Origin: Planctomycetota bacterium
GTDB taxonomy: Bacteria > Planctomycetota > Phycisphaerae > WQYP01
Reading direction: 5' to 3'
Length of the DNA stretch: 6,801 bases
NCBI GenBank assembly: GCA_023489375.1
Contig: JAMDCX010000076.1
Location: 1-6,801 of the forward strand
Made by a program: the position numbers and the translations under genes. Shown here piece after piece: positions 1-5,529 of this stretch. Under the pieces are notes generated by a model. It was not told the DNA's origin, ran no database searches, and saw nothing but the letters and a program-made list of their open reading frames with translations. The first letter of the stretch is position 1; the number at the start of each line of letters is the position of its first letter.

Positions 1-125
1 GGCCCACTGCTTGGCATGTCAATCCGTGAAGACGGCCCATTGACTGGAAAGCCGGATGCGGGAAATCTGCTCGTCCGGTTTGGCGGCAGGGGAGGCCGGA
101 ATCAACCGGCCTTCCCTACCCCGAT
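1..125 (+). mobile_element. 3' end of a group II intron (domains V-VI), partial
   Basis: Group II introns are self-splicing retroelements; only the 3' catalytic tail lies in this window. Bases 49-81 fold as a domain V hairpin: AAGCCGGA (49-56) pairs with TCCGGTTT (74-81), which includes the catalytic AGC triad with its G.U pair. A two-base CG bulge (72-73) and a GAAA-containing cap follow. Bases 82-122 form a GC-rich domain VI whose GGCCGG (94-99) pairs with CCGGCC (106-111). An unpaired A at 118 lies seven bases before a terminal AT at 124-125, matching the usual branch-point distance and the -AY intron end. The proposed 3' splice site is therefore after 125. Domain V appears to be 33 bases with a U-U mismatch, so it may be a class-C-like or slightly decayed copy. 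The reverse transcriptase and 5' end would be left of the window. Frame 1 stays open to the stop at 139-141 and reads PDAGNLLVRFGGRGG across V-VI, a typical spurious translation of this structure. Confidence 0.72.
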
Positions 126-215
126 CCTGGATATTTCTTAAAAATGCAAACTGGTGGCGGCTGTGGAGCTTTTGTCAAAAAATATAGCCGCACCCAATAA
201 AAAGTGCTTTTGCGG

Positions 216-221
216 TATACT
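216..221 (+). promoter_or_regulatory. Possible -10 box immediately before the kinase-like gene
   Basis: TATACT at 216-221 is one base from the TATAAT consensus. Its expected start point is around 228-230, which coincides with the ATG at 230, so the transcript would be leaderless or nearly so. No Shine-Dalgarno sequence is visible upstream, which fits. No convincing -35 lies 16-18 bases upstream, so this is a weak call. Confidence 0.3.
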
Positions 222-229
222 TGAGCGTG

Positions 230-1069
230 ATGAAAAAGTCACCCTTGATAAAGCCAGTGCCAGTACCGACAGGGCGACGGGAACCGGCCTCTTTTTTTGC
301 ATTGGGATACGGGGCCTTGCCGCAATACGTGCAGGCCATGGGGTGTGGCTTCCGCTTTATCCGATTATTCAAGCATGATTTTTTTGCGGCCACGGGCTTA
401 TATGAAAAAATCGAAAATTCTGATGCCGTGGGTGGGAATTCGATTTCCGGCACAACTGTTCCCAAACTGGCTGTGGTAAAAATGCAGCGAACTTATCCGT
501 TGTTCGGCTTACCGATGCAATGGCTGGGTGCGATTGTCGCGCGGCATGAAATTGCTGTTTTCAAGGCTCTTAACGGGCTTGAAGGTGTGCCCTTGTTCAT
601 GGGGACAATTGGTCCGACGGGGTATATTCATGCCTTCATTGCCGGCCATGATTTGCATCCGGATTTTGCGCCAGGAGCCGAGTTTTTTGATCGTTTGGAA
701 GTTTTATTGACAGCCATTCACTCCCGGCACATCGCCTATGTGGATACCAACAAGCGCGAAAACATCTTGTTTGGTGCCGATGCCAAACCTTATCTCATTG
801 ATTTCCAGATATCCTTTTTCTGCCGGTATGGCGAAAAGGATAATCTGCTGACCCGTTGGATACTGCAGCGGCTGCAAAAAGAAGACTGGTATCATTTTTA
901 TAAACACAAAACACGACTGGCACCGCAGATTTGCACCGCGGATGATTTCCAACGGGCCAATAACCGCAGTTGGTACATCAGGCTGCATCGCCGTATTGCC
1001 CAGCCGATCATCCATGCACGCCGACGTTTTCTTTCACGCTACCAAAGTTCCGGAAGCGGAACCCGGTGA
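230..1069 (+). CDS. Small kinase-fold (Kdo/RIO-like) protein
   Basis: A predicted cytoplasmic phosphotransferase of the protein-kinase-like fold, 279 residues; the substrate is unknown. The visible kinase landmarks, in order, are: VVKMQRT with the ATP-binding lysine near residue 84; ARHE with a probable helix-C glutamate near 107; YVDTNKRENIL, the equivalent of HxD..N, with the catalytic aspartate near 172 and metal-binding asparagine near 178; and LIDFQ, the DFG-equivalent, with the aspartate near 191. The C-terminal 80 residues are basic (RLHRRIAQP, HARRRFLSR). The compact form and the DxxKRENI-type loop resemble lipopolysaccharide (Kdo/WaaP) and RIO-type kinases, and I recall similar solitary proteins in planctomycetes. 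ATG 230 was chosen over TTG 221 and GTG 227. There is no Shine-Dalgarno, and a -10-like TATACT sits just upstream. No partner gene is adjacent; the nearest neighbour is the intron tail. Kinase fold is likely; a lipid A or sugar substrate is only a guess. Confidence 0.8.
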   Translation: MKKSPLIKPVPVPTGRREPASFFALGYGALPQYVQAMGCGFRFIRLFKHDFFAATGLYEKIENSDAVGGNSISGTTVPKLAVVKMQRTYPLFGLPMQWLGAIVARHEIAVFKALNGLEGVPLFMGTIGPTGYIHAFIAGHDLHPDFAPGAEFFDRLEVLLTAIHSRHIAYVDTNKRENILFGADAKPYLIDFQISFFCRYGEKDNLLTRWILQRLQKEDWYHFYKHKTRLAPQICTADDFQRANNRSWYIRLHRRIAQPIIHARRRFLSRYQSSGSGTR

Positions 1070-1640
1070 GGAACCAGTTCCAAAGTATACTACTCCAAGT
1101 TCCCCTGATGCTGCGATCCAGGCGGTGTGGCCAACCAGTGTATCGGGCAGTAATTATCCGCAGCCATACTTGCGGCGATGTCTTGCCGTGCGGTCCAATG
1201 CCGTATGCGGCCAAAAAATCTGCCATTCCTGCCACTCTGCAGGCCAACAAAAAAGGTAATCGTTCATGGACCATAACCGTGAAAAATCATTATGCAAGTG
1301 AGTAATAAACAATGAGTAATGAGTAATGAGTAATGAATAAAAACACAATACTTTCACCACAACGACACGACGACACAGCGAGCAACATTCAACGCCAGAC
1401 CTGTAACCAATCCCCTCTATGGCTAATATCAATGATTCATAACGGTATAAACAATAGAGGTAATGGAGATCATCGGAGAATTCCTGACCACAGTGCTAAA
1501 CCTCTACGTTCCTCCGCTTCCTCCGTGGTAAATATTAATGAACAACATACTTTGCGTTCTTGGCTTTTTTGCGGTTCAATAGTGGTTCACAATTTGGCTA
1601 ACTGCGGGCGATGTTGGTGGCCAGGCTGTGAACGGTTACC
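1070..1640. other. Gene-free spacer with short repeat patches
   Basis: Several frames are open here on both strands, but they overlap one another, start at weak codons and lack ribosome binding sites. None gives a recognisable protein. The stretch 1290-1570 is instead made of short degenerate repeats: GAGTAAT units at 1300-1334, a doubled ACGACAC at 1362-1376, and a CTTCCTCCG-type pyrimidine-rich patch at about 1503-1530. There is no clear terminator with a U-run after the kinase gene; GGAAC/GTTCC around 1070-1081 is only a 5-bp hairpin. Confidence 0.6.
1300..1340. repeat. Heptanucleotide tandem repeat (GAGTAAT)n
   Basis: GAGTAAT occurs at 1300-1306 and then three times head to tail at 1314-1334, followed by a one-mismatch GAATAAA. 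The seven-base period cannot preserve a reading frame unless read as 21-base units, and the minus-strand frame reads SLLITHYSLFITH, a familiar artefact of such repeats. Repeats of this kind are known as short tandemly repeated repetitive sequences in spacers of cyanobacteria and other bacteria; their role is unclear. Confidence 0.75.
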
Positions 1641-1673
1641 AAAAAAGGTTCGAGAAAGTTAAGCCTCGAACCT
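1641..1673 (-). terminator. Rho-independent terminator of the Pro/Tyr-rich gene
   Basis: Read on the minus strand, AGGTTCGAG (1673-1665) pairs perfectly with CTCGAACCT (1654-1646): a 9-bp stem around a 10-base loop. It runs directly into a T-run (complement of the A's at 1641-1646). It starts 33 bases past the stop codon at 1706-1708. The U-run lies only on this side, so it acts on minus-strand transcripts. Confidence 0.88.
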
Positions 1674-1705
1674 GACTTGCAAGGTATGAATTCAACATCG
1701 GACCG

Positions 1706-2326
1706 TTACCGCCAGTGGCGTCCCCATCCATGATGGTAGAACACGCCCACATGAAATCCGCCGCAATATGGATGGTAAAATCCCCATGGATGATAGAAGC
1801 CCCATGGGTGGAAGCCTCCCGTGGTGAAATAAAATGATGGGCCATAAGAATACGCCGGCGGATAATAATATGCGGGGGGAGCATAATAAACCGGCGGTGG
1901 GCTATAAACCACCGGCGGCGGAACATAAGCCGGTGTGTAATATACGGGCGGTGCGGGGTTCATAACCGGAGCCTGTACAGCTGCCAAATTAGGGGCTTGA
2001 ACCGCTGCCAAATTGGGGGTTTGAACCGCTGCCAGGTTGGGTGCCTGGGTATATACAACTGGAGGCGGTGTATAAACTGGCGGCGGCGGAGCGTACACTA
2101 CCGGCGGAGGCACATAAACAACTGGCGGTGGACAATATACCGGTGGCGGGCAGAAAACCGGTCGCGGGCAAAATGGCACACCAATACCTATGCCAAAACT
2201 GATGCCCACACGTGCCTGGGCTTGATTGGCAGTGCCAAGCGTTAATGCTCCCGCAGCTACCACTGCCAAAATTTTTGCCGCCTTGATGATGCGATTTGAA
2301 TTTTTTCTAAGTGTCAGGGTGAACAT
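1706..2326 (-). CDS. Secreted proline/tyrosine-rich repeat protein
   Basis: A predicted exported low-complexity protein of 206 residues; no enzymatic domain is visible. Residues 1-38 are a signal peptide: basic n-region (RKNSNRIIKAAK), hydrophobic core (ILAVVAAGALTLG) and an AQA cleavage site before R39. The mature part has a short glycine segment and then PPPVVY-like repeats (about 58-93). Three copies of an octapeptide (A/T)PNLAAVQ follow at 95-118, then more PPPVVY/PPAYYY (135-160). The His/Trp/Phe/Gly-rich tail contains HPWGFY twice (173-184). Four cysteines (53, 59, 65, 188) could cross-link. The composition suggests a structural or surface-layer/cell-wall-associated protein; Tyr- and Pro-rich repeats are also seen in adhesive and matrix proteins, so this is inference only. 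ATG 2326 is chosen because AAAGGAG lies eight bases upstream; a GTG at 2335 overlaps that site. Monocistronic, with its own promoter and terminator. Confidence 0.82.
   Translation of the reverse strand: MFTLTLRKNSNRIIKAAKILAVVAAGALTLGTANQAQARVGISFGIGIGVPFCPRPVFCPPPVYCPPPVVYVPPPVVYAPPPPVYTPPPVVYTQAPNLAAVQTPNLAAVQAPNLAAVQAPVMNPAPPVYYTPAYVPPPVVYSPPPVYYAPPAYYYPPAYSYGPSFYFTTGGFHPWGFYHPWGFYHPYCGGFHVGVFYHHGWGRHWR
1973..2044 (-). repeat. Three 24-base in-frame tandem repeats
   Basis: Three 24-base units encode the octapeptide (A/T)PNLAAVQ within the secreted protein. Copies differ only at a few positions at DNA level, which points to recent duplication or slippage. Copy number is likely to vary between strains. 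Confidence 0.8.
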
Positions 2327-2334
2327 AATCAACA

Positions 2335-2341
2335 CTCCTTT
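2335..2341 (-). promoter_or_regulatory. Shine-Dalgarno deciding the start of the Pro/Tyr-rich gene
   Basis: On the minus strand AAAGGAG (2341-2335) is a strong ribosome binding site eight bases before ATG 2326. It overlaps the longer GTG frame start at 2335, so that longer start can be dismissed. Confidence 0.85.
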
Positions 2342-2377
2342 TTTTCAGCATCCACCTTGTTCCAAGCCTCATGGACT

Positions 2378-2386
2378 ATTATAGCA
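2378..2386 (-). promoter_or_regulatory. Extended -10 promoter of the Pro/Tyr-rich gene
   Basis: The minus strand reads TGCTATAAT (2386-2378): a perfect TATAAT with the TGn extension. No good -35 is present at 16-18 bases (GAGAAT), as is usual for extended -10 promoters. The start point would be near 2371, giving a leader of about 45 bases that contains the Shine-Dalgarno. Confidence 0.7.
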
Positions 2387-2509
2387 TTGCATCCGCAGCA
2401 ATTCTCGGCCATCAGCCGAAATCCAGCAAGCTCTGAGAAGTCAAACGCACAACGAACCAATTAGTTGCAATGATACGTTTATTTCTCATCTGCAACATTT
2501 TATATTATG

Positions 2510-2690
2510 GAATTAAATAATTCAAGAAAAATCTGCTCCATGGAGATAATAAGGGTGCGGCCTTATGTTTTTGGCAAAAGCCAAAAGTATCCTGGGATCG
2601 CGGGCGTCTCGCCCGCCGTTGTCCTCCAAAGAGCCGTTGGTAAAGCATTGCCAATGGATGTTATGGAGACAGGTCACAATTTCTGGCCAC
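2510..2690. other. Row of six short hairpins, candidate structured element
   Basis: No gene is supported here. Instead there are successive inverted repeats: GAATTA/TAATTC (2510-2523), CTCCATGGAG (2536-2545), TTTTGGC-aaaa-GCCAAAA (2569-2586), GCGGGCG-tct-CGCCCGC (2600-2616), CCGTTGG/CCAATGG with one G.U (2634-2657) and GGTCA/TGGCC with one G.U (2672-2688). None is followed by a U-run, so they are not simple terminators. They could be parts of a structured RNA, a decayed miniature element, or dispersed palindromes. The GCGGGCGTCTCGCCCGC motif is of the kind I recall as a dispersed spacer palindrome in GC-rich genomes. Confidence 0.45.
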
Positions 2691-2728
2691 ACCCAGATAA
2701 TAATATGTATTTATGAAAATATATTACG

Positions 2729-2744
2729 CAATAATAGATTATTG
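2729..2744. repeat. AT-rich dyad, possible operator
   Basis: CAATAAT (2729-2735) and ATTATTG (2738-2744) are perfect inverted repeats separated by AG. The dyad sits in an AT-rich stretch about 50 bases upstream of the -35 box at 2797. That position would suit an activator or nucleoid-protein site, but no regulator is identified. Confidence 0.35.
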
Positions 2745-2796
2745 GCTGGCATTATCCCGGTTTGTCGTCTGATAATCTAAATTTGTAAGATGTTAC

Positions 2797-2825
2797 TTGG
2801 TATTGCTATGGTAATAGGCTAAAAT
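2797..2825 (+). promoter_or_regulatory. Sigma70-like promoter upstream of the 3D-domain operon
   Basis: TTGGTA (2797-2802) and TAAAAT (2820-2825) are separated by exactly 17 bases and match TTGACA and TATAAT at four and five of six positions. The region upstream is AT-rich. The predicted start is near 2832. It would produce either a separate small RNA or a leader of about 370 bases for the gene at 3201. Confidence 0.5.
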
Positions 2826-2831
2826 ATATAT

Positions 2832-3186
2832 GTCGGTTGGCAAGACCGTATAGGGTGGACACATTAAGAAGCTGTCTTGATATGTCATGGCTCCTTATGC
2901 GGTAACTGACAAGTTAAGGCGTATAATAGCCAAGTTTTATCCGGGTGTTTTTTCCGTAGGCCTTGCGAGGTTACGGTAGTAGTTGTTGGAAATAGTGTTG
3001 CCGCCATGTTTGGGTACGCTTGTGTATTAGGACCAATGGCGGTGGAAAGATTAGGGGCCCCTTAAAGGAGATTGTAGCGTTTCGTCAGGATGGCGGGCGC
3101 ACCTGAGTGTTTAACAATATTACAGGTTAAACCGGGGATAACTTCTTGAGTCGTTATCCCGCAAGGATGCATAGAAACCGTTTATT
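2832..3186 (+). ncRNA. Candidate structured leader or small RNA, unnamed
   Basis: This stretch has no supported coding frame but several stable helices downstream of the promoter at 2797-2825. CCGTA (2954-2958) pairs with TACGG (2972-2976) around an inner CCT/AGG helix and TGCG loop. CCGCCAT (3001-3007) pairs with ATGGCGG (3036-3042), extendable by TGG/CCA on the inside and G.U pairs on the outside. AGGGGCCCCT (3053-3062) is a perfect palindrome. ACCTG/CAGGT (3101-3127) and GGGATAAC/GTTATCCC (3135-3160) follow. The last lies about 40 bases before the start codon at 3201. AAAGGAG at 3064-3070 has no useful start codon after it. The stretch matches no RNA family I know (not RNase P, tmRNA or SRP RNA by their signature motifs). 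It may be a regulatory leader, a separate RNA or chance folding. Confidence 0.3.
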
Positions 3187-3200
3187 CTGGAGAAACAATC

Positions 3201-3896
3201 ATGCGTCATTCACGACCATTGACGAAAAGCGAAAATTGGGAACTAGCGGTACTGATGCTTATCATGCTCGCGACGTTGCTTATTCTGGCCCTGGCATGGC
3301 GGTTCAGCCGTATGCCGCATCTTTGGGCGATCGCGCCGCCGCCTGGAGCTATGGCGATTAGCAATCCGTCCAACATTGCGGATTCCAGTTACAAAACCGC
3401 ATTTCAATCCGCACCAAGTTCCGCCCAGCCGGTCATGGCACAAATTTCCATGCGGCCACAAGCTCCAGCTCCGGCCAAAATCTTGCCGCATCGGCTTATC
3501 CGACCGCGATATGTGCATCGCCGCGTCTCCAGGCCAGTGGATTCCTACTGGTATCATGGCAGACGGTATATATATTGGAAAACTCTTGATTTGCGGGTGA
3601 CCAGTTACGCTCCGGATCGCAAATGCTGTCTGCCTTATCCCGGTACAACCACCGCGTCCGGAGAAAGCGTGTGGACGAACGGCGGACATCTTGTGGCGGC
3701 GGATACGCGATTGATTCCATTCCATTGCATGGTGCGTGTGCCCGGTTATGACTATGACCGTCCGGTGCCGGTGTTGGACCGTGGTGGAGCTATTCGCGGC
3801 TACCGTCTGGATGTACTGTCTCCAACCTTCTGGGGCGCCCAACAGTGGGGGGTGAAATTTCTGGCGGTGCGAATCTATCGTCCAGTTGCCAGATGA
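3201..3896 (+). CDS. Membrane-anchored 3D-domain protein (probable peptidoglycan-active)
   Basis: 231 residues: a short cytoplasmic N-terminus, one transmembrane segment (about 15-33), a Pro/Ala/Ser-rich linker (about 45-100), a basic stretch (100-122) and a C-terminal 3D domain (about 131-228). The 3D domain is a double-psi beta-barrel shared with lytic transglycosylases of the MltA type and with resuscitation/stationary-phase factors, and is named after three conserved aspartates. Here these appear to be D168 (AADTRLIP), D193 (VLDRGGAI) and D204 (RLDV). The TASG element is present at 151-154, and KCC (141-143) matches the cysteine-containing start of many 3D domains. The domain is predicted to face the periplasm and act on, or bind, cell-wall glycan; the exact activity is inferred. 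GGAGA at 3189-3193 lies seven bases before ATG 3201 and fixes the start. It is first in a likely operon with the deacetylase 21 bases downstream, and has a long structured upstream region. Confidence 0.82.
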   Translation: MRHSRPLTKSENWELAVLMLIMLATLLILALAWRFSRMPHLWAIAPPPGAMAISNPSNIADSSYKTAFQSAPSSAQPVMAQISMRPQAPAPAKILPHRLIRPRYVHRRVSRPVDSYWYHGRRYIYWKTLDLRVTSYAPDRKCCLPYPGTTTASGESVWTNGGHLVAADTRLIPFHCMVRVPGYDYDRPVPVLDRGGAIRGYRLDVLSPTFWGAQQWGVKFLAVRIYRPVAR

Positions 3897-3917
3897 TGAA
3901 TTTCACCGCATATTGGA

Positions 3918-4757
3918 ATGGTGATCAAAAGGCTGATTATCAACGCGGATGATTTCGGGTTTTCCCGCAGTGTAACTGACGGCATTCTCTATGCGCATAG
4001 CGCGGGTATTCTTACGAGTACCACACTGATGACTACCATGCCCGATTGTGACCGCGCCATGGACCTTGTGCCAGGCTATCCTGCGTTGGGGTTAGGAATT
4101 CATTTATGCCTGACACAGGGTATACCGCGCTGCGGGCGGATGAAATACCTGGTCAGCGCGGATGGTCAATTTCCCCGCCAAGTCTGTTCCCTGTTGCAAC
4201 GTCTAAGTCTGCATCGCAAAGCCCGCGATGAGGCTAAAGCGGAATGGGCGGCTCAAATTGAATATGCCTTGCGGCATAATCTGCATCCCACGCATCTTGA
4301 TTCACACAAACATATTCATCATTGGCCGGTACTGGCACAAGTGGTGAAGGAATTGGCGGGACAGTATCAAATTCCTTACATCCGTTGCGCCGATGAAATA
4401 TCTATCCGGTCTGCGCCTGGATTATCCGCGGGATACCGGGCACTGCGTTTTCTGGCCCGAAGATTCAAACGATGCATTGCCGGCACGGAATTACGCACAA
4501 CGGACTGGTTTTTTGGATTGGCCGTTACGGGTAAATTCTCCGCCGATTTCTGGCTGAACCTGTTGAATCAATTACCCACCGGTACCGGAGAAGTAATGGT
4601 TCATCCTGGATATTACGCGGATCTGGATACCGGCTCTACCCGCTTAACAACCCAACGCCAGTTGGAATTGGATGCGTTATGCGAGGCTAAGGTGATGGAG
4701 GCTATGAACATATTGACGGCCGATCAAAAGATTCAACGGATACATTACGGACAATGA
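3918..4757 (+). CDS. YdjC/ChbG-family carbohydrate deacetylase
   Basis: A predicted metal-dependent N- or O-deacetylase acting on acetylated sugars (family members include ChbG on chitobiose and HpnK in hopanoid pathways), 279 residues, the family's usual length. The family landmarks are intact: NADDFGFS with D11-D12, GIHLCLT with H62, THLDSHKHIH with H126, D128, H130, H132 and H134, and VMVHPG with H229. D12, H62 and H126 are the likely metal ligands. There is no signal peptide, so the protein is probably cytoplasmic. ATG 3918 is followed by GTG 3921 as an alternative; the Shine-Dalgarno is weak (TTGGA directly before the ATG), so translation may depend on the upstream gene 21 bases away. 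Pairing with a 3D-domain protein suggests work on wall or surface amino-sugars, but no chb or hpn neighbours are present, so the specific substrate stays open. The stop overlaps an ATG (ATGA, 4754-4757). Confidence 0.88.
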   Translation: MVIKRLIINADDFGFSRSVTDGILYAHSAGILTSTTLMTTMPDCDRAMDLVPGYPALGLGIHLCLTQGIPRCGRMKYLVSADGQFPRQVCSLLQRLSLHRKARDEAKAEWAAQIEYALRHNLHPTHLDSHKHIHHWPVLAQVVKELAGQYQIPYIRCADEISIRSAPGLSAGYRALRFLARRFKRCIAGTELRTTDWFFGLAVTGKFSADFWLNLLNQLPTGTGEVMVHPGYYADLDTGSTRLTTQRQLELDALCEAKVMEAMNILTADQKIQRIHYGQ

Positions 4758-4921
4758 TGACGGACAGATGGATGGATGGTGTTTATGGGCCAATCAAAGC
4801 TAATTTATATGTATGACAGAGCACTACTGGCGATTTTCATCCGGTCAGTCGTGGGATATGATGATAAAAGTAGTGCCGGGTGCGTAAAATGAAGCCGTGG
4901 AGCCACTGGATGCGACGATGA
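4754..4921 (+). other. Chain of three mini-ORFs joined by ATGA-type overlaps
   Basis: The gap between the deacetylase and the membrane protein is fully covered by short plus-strand frames. Frame A (4754-4816, 20 residues) starts in the deacetylase stop through ATGA at 4754-4757. Frame B (4813-4887, 24 residues, starting MTEHYW) starts in A's stop through ATGA at 4813-4816. Frame C (4889-4921, ten residues, MKPWSHWMRR) begins one base after B's TAA. Its stop overlaps the ATG of the membrane protein through ATGA at 4918-4921. No good Shine-Dalgarno precedes any of them. Either they are chance, or ribosomes pass along by termination-reinitiation. None of the peptides is recognised. Confidence 0.35.
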
Positions 4922-5529
4922 AAACAACTGCCGATGCTAAGACCGATGCTAACCCGCTATCGCAGGAACAATTATCGCAAATTGGCGCAGCGCGAATGAA
5001 CGCCGCGCAAATTTTACGCGCGGCCCAGATAGCGCACCGTGAATATGTCGGATTAGTCATCATGGGTGTGTTGACGGCCATGTTCGCGGTTTATGGTGGT
5101 ATAAGTATCTCCGCCTTAATTATGGGGTTATGGATGATTGTCGGCGGTGTGGTGGAACATATCGGGGAGCAGCGTATCCGGCGGCTTGACCCGCATATTT
5201 TCCCTATCCTCAGCCGCAATCAATTATTACTGGGGGCCATGTTTGTGGTTATCAGTGCATGGTGGATGTTGACTATCGCGTTGGGTTGGGATAAGGATGT
5301 TGTCGTTACCGGCAAGGCACTGGATAATCTGGGCGTGGCCGCGCATCAGATTATGCCGATGGTCAAGTTAATCATGTATGCCGCGTATGGTTCCGTGGGA
5401 GTATTCGGCATATTTTGGCAGGGATATCTGGCGTGGTATTATCAACGCCGGCAGCAACAGCTTGAGGAATATATTCAAGAAACACCTAAATGGATAGTGG
5501 ATATGCAGCAGTCAGGGCATTTGGGATAG
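4918..5529 (+). CDS. Four-helix inner-membrane protein, function unknown
   Basis: 203 residues from ATG 4918, or 210 if GTG 4897 is used. A hydrophilic N-terminus with an amphipathic, Ala/Gln-rich segment (SQEQLSQIGAARMNAAQ) precedes four predicted membrane segments at about 43-59, 62-81, 102-122 and 147-173. The short loop RRLDPHIFPILSRNQL lies between the second and third. The C-terminal tail is charged (YYQRRQQQLEEY) and probably coiled or helical. I recall planctomycete membrane proteins of this shape, with a (F/L)DP...NQL signature, annotated only as hypothetical. No catalytic motif is visible. Neither start has a good Shine-Dalgarno; ATG 4918 is preferred because it forms ATGA with an upstream mini-ORF. 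It is likely the last gene of the 3201-5529 operon and converges on the minus-strand phosphodiesterase. No function should be assigned. Confidence 0.75.
   Translation: MKTTADAKTDANPLSQEQLSQIGAARMNAAQILRAAQIAHREYVGLVIMGVLTAMFAVYGGISISALIMGLWMIVGGVVEHIGEQRIRRLDPHIFPILSRNQLLLGAMFVVISAWWMLTIALGWDKDVVVTGKALDNLGVAAHQIMPMVKLIMYAAYGSVGVFGIFWQGYLAWYYQRRQQQLEEYIQETPKWIVDMQQSGHLG

Noticed and set aside
942..1305. Open plus-strand frames overlapping and extending past the kinase gene, as a possible frameshifted C-terminal extension
   Set aside because: The kinase frame ends naturally after its basic tail. The overlapping frames have weak starts, no ribosome site and no recognisable sequence, and the downstream part runs into repeats.
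1154..1432. Minus-strand frame reading SLLITHYSLFITH
   Set aside because: This is a translation of the GAGTAAT repeat, a common annotation artefact, with no ribosome binding site.
1646..1673. GGTTCGAG as a tRNA T-arm
   Set aside because: The sequence is one arm of a perfect terminator hairpin with an adjacent U-run; no acceptor, D or anticodon arms can be placed around it.
1997..2245. Plus-strand frame rich in RR, NN and W residues opposite the secreted protein
   Set aside because: It is the antisense shadow of the PPPVVY repeats, with no start signals.
2947..2953. T-run as part of an intrinsic terminator on the plus strand
   Set aside because: No stable GC-rich hairpin lies immediately upstream of it; the hairpin at 2954-2976 is downstream.
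2500..3200. A CRISPR array or a known RNA such as RNase P RNA, tmRNA or SRP RNA
   Set aside because: The hairpins are all different with no regular direct repeats and spacers, and none of the signature motifs of those RNAs is present.
3243..3842. Long minus-strand frame of 199 codons opposite the 3D-domain gene
   Set aside because: The plus strand encodes a recognisable 3D domain with a good ribosome site; the minus-strand frame has a His/Arg-rich, non-protein-like composition typical of shadows.
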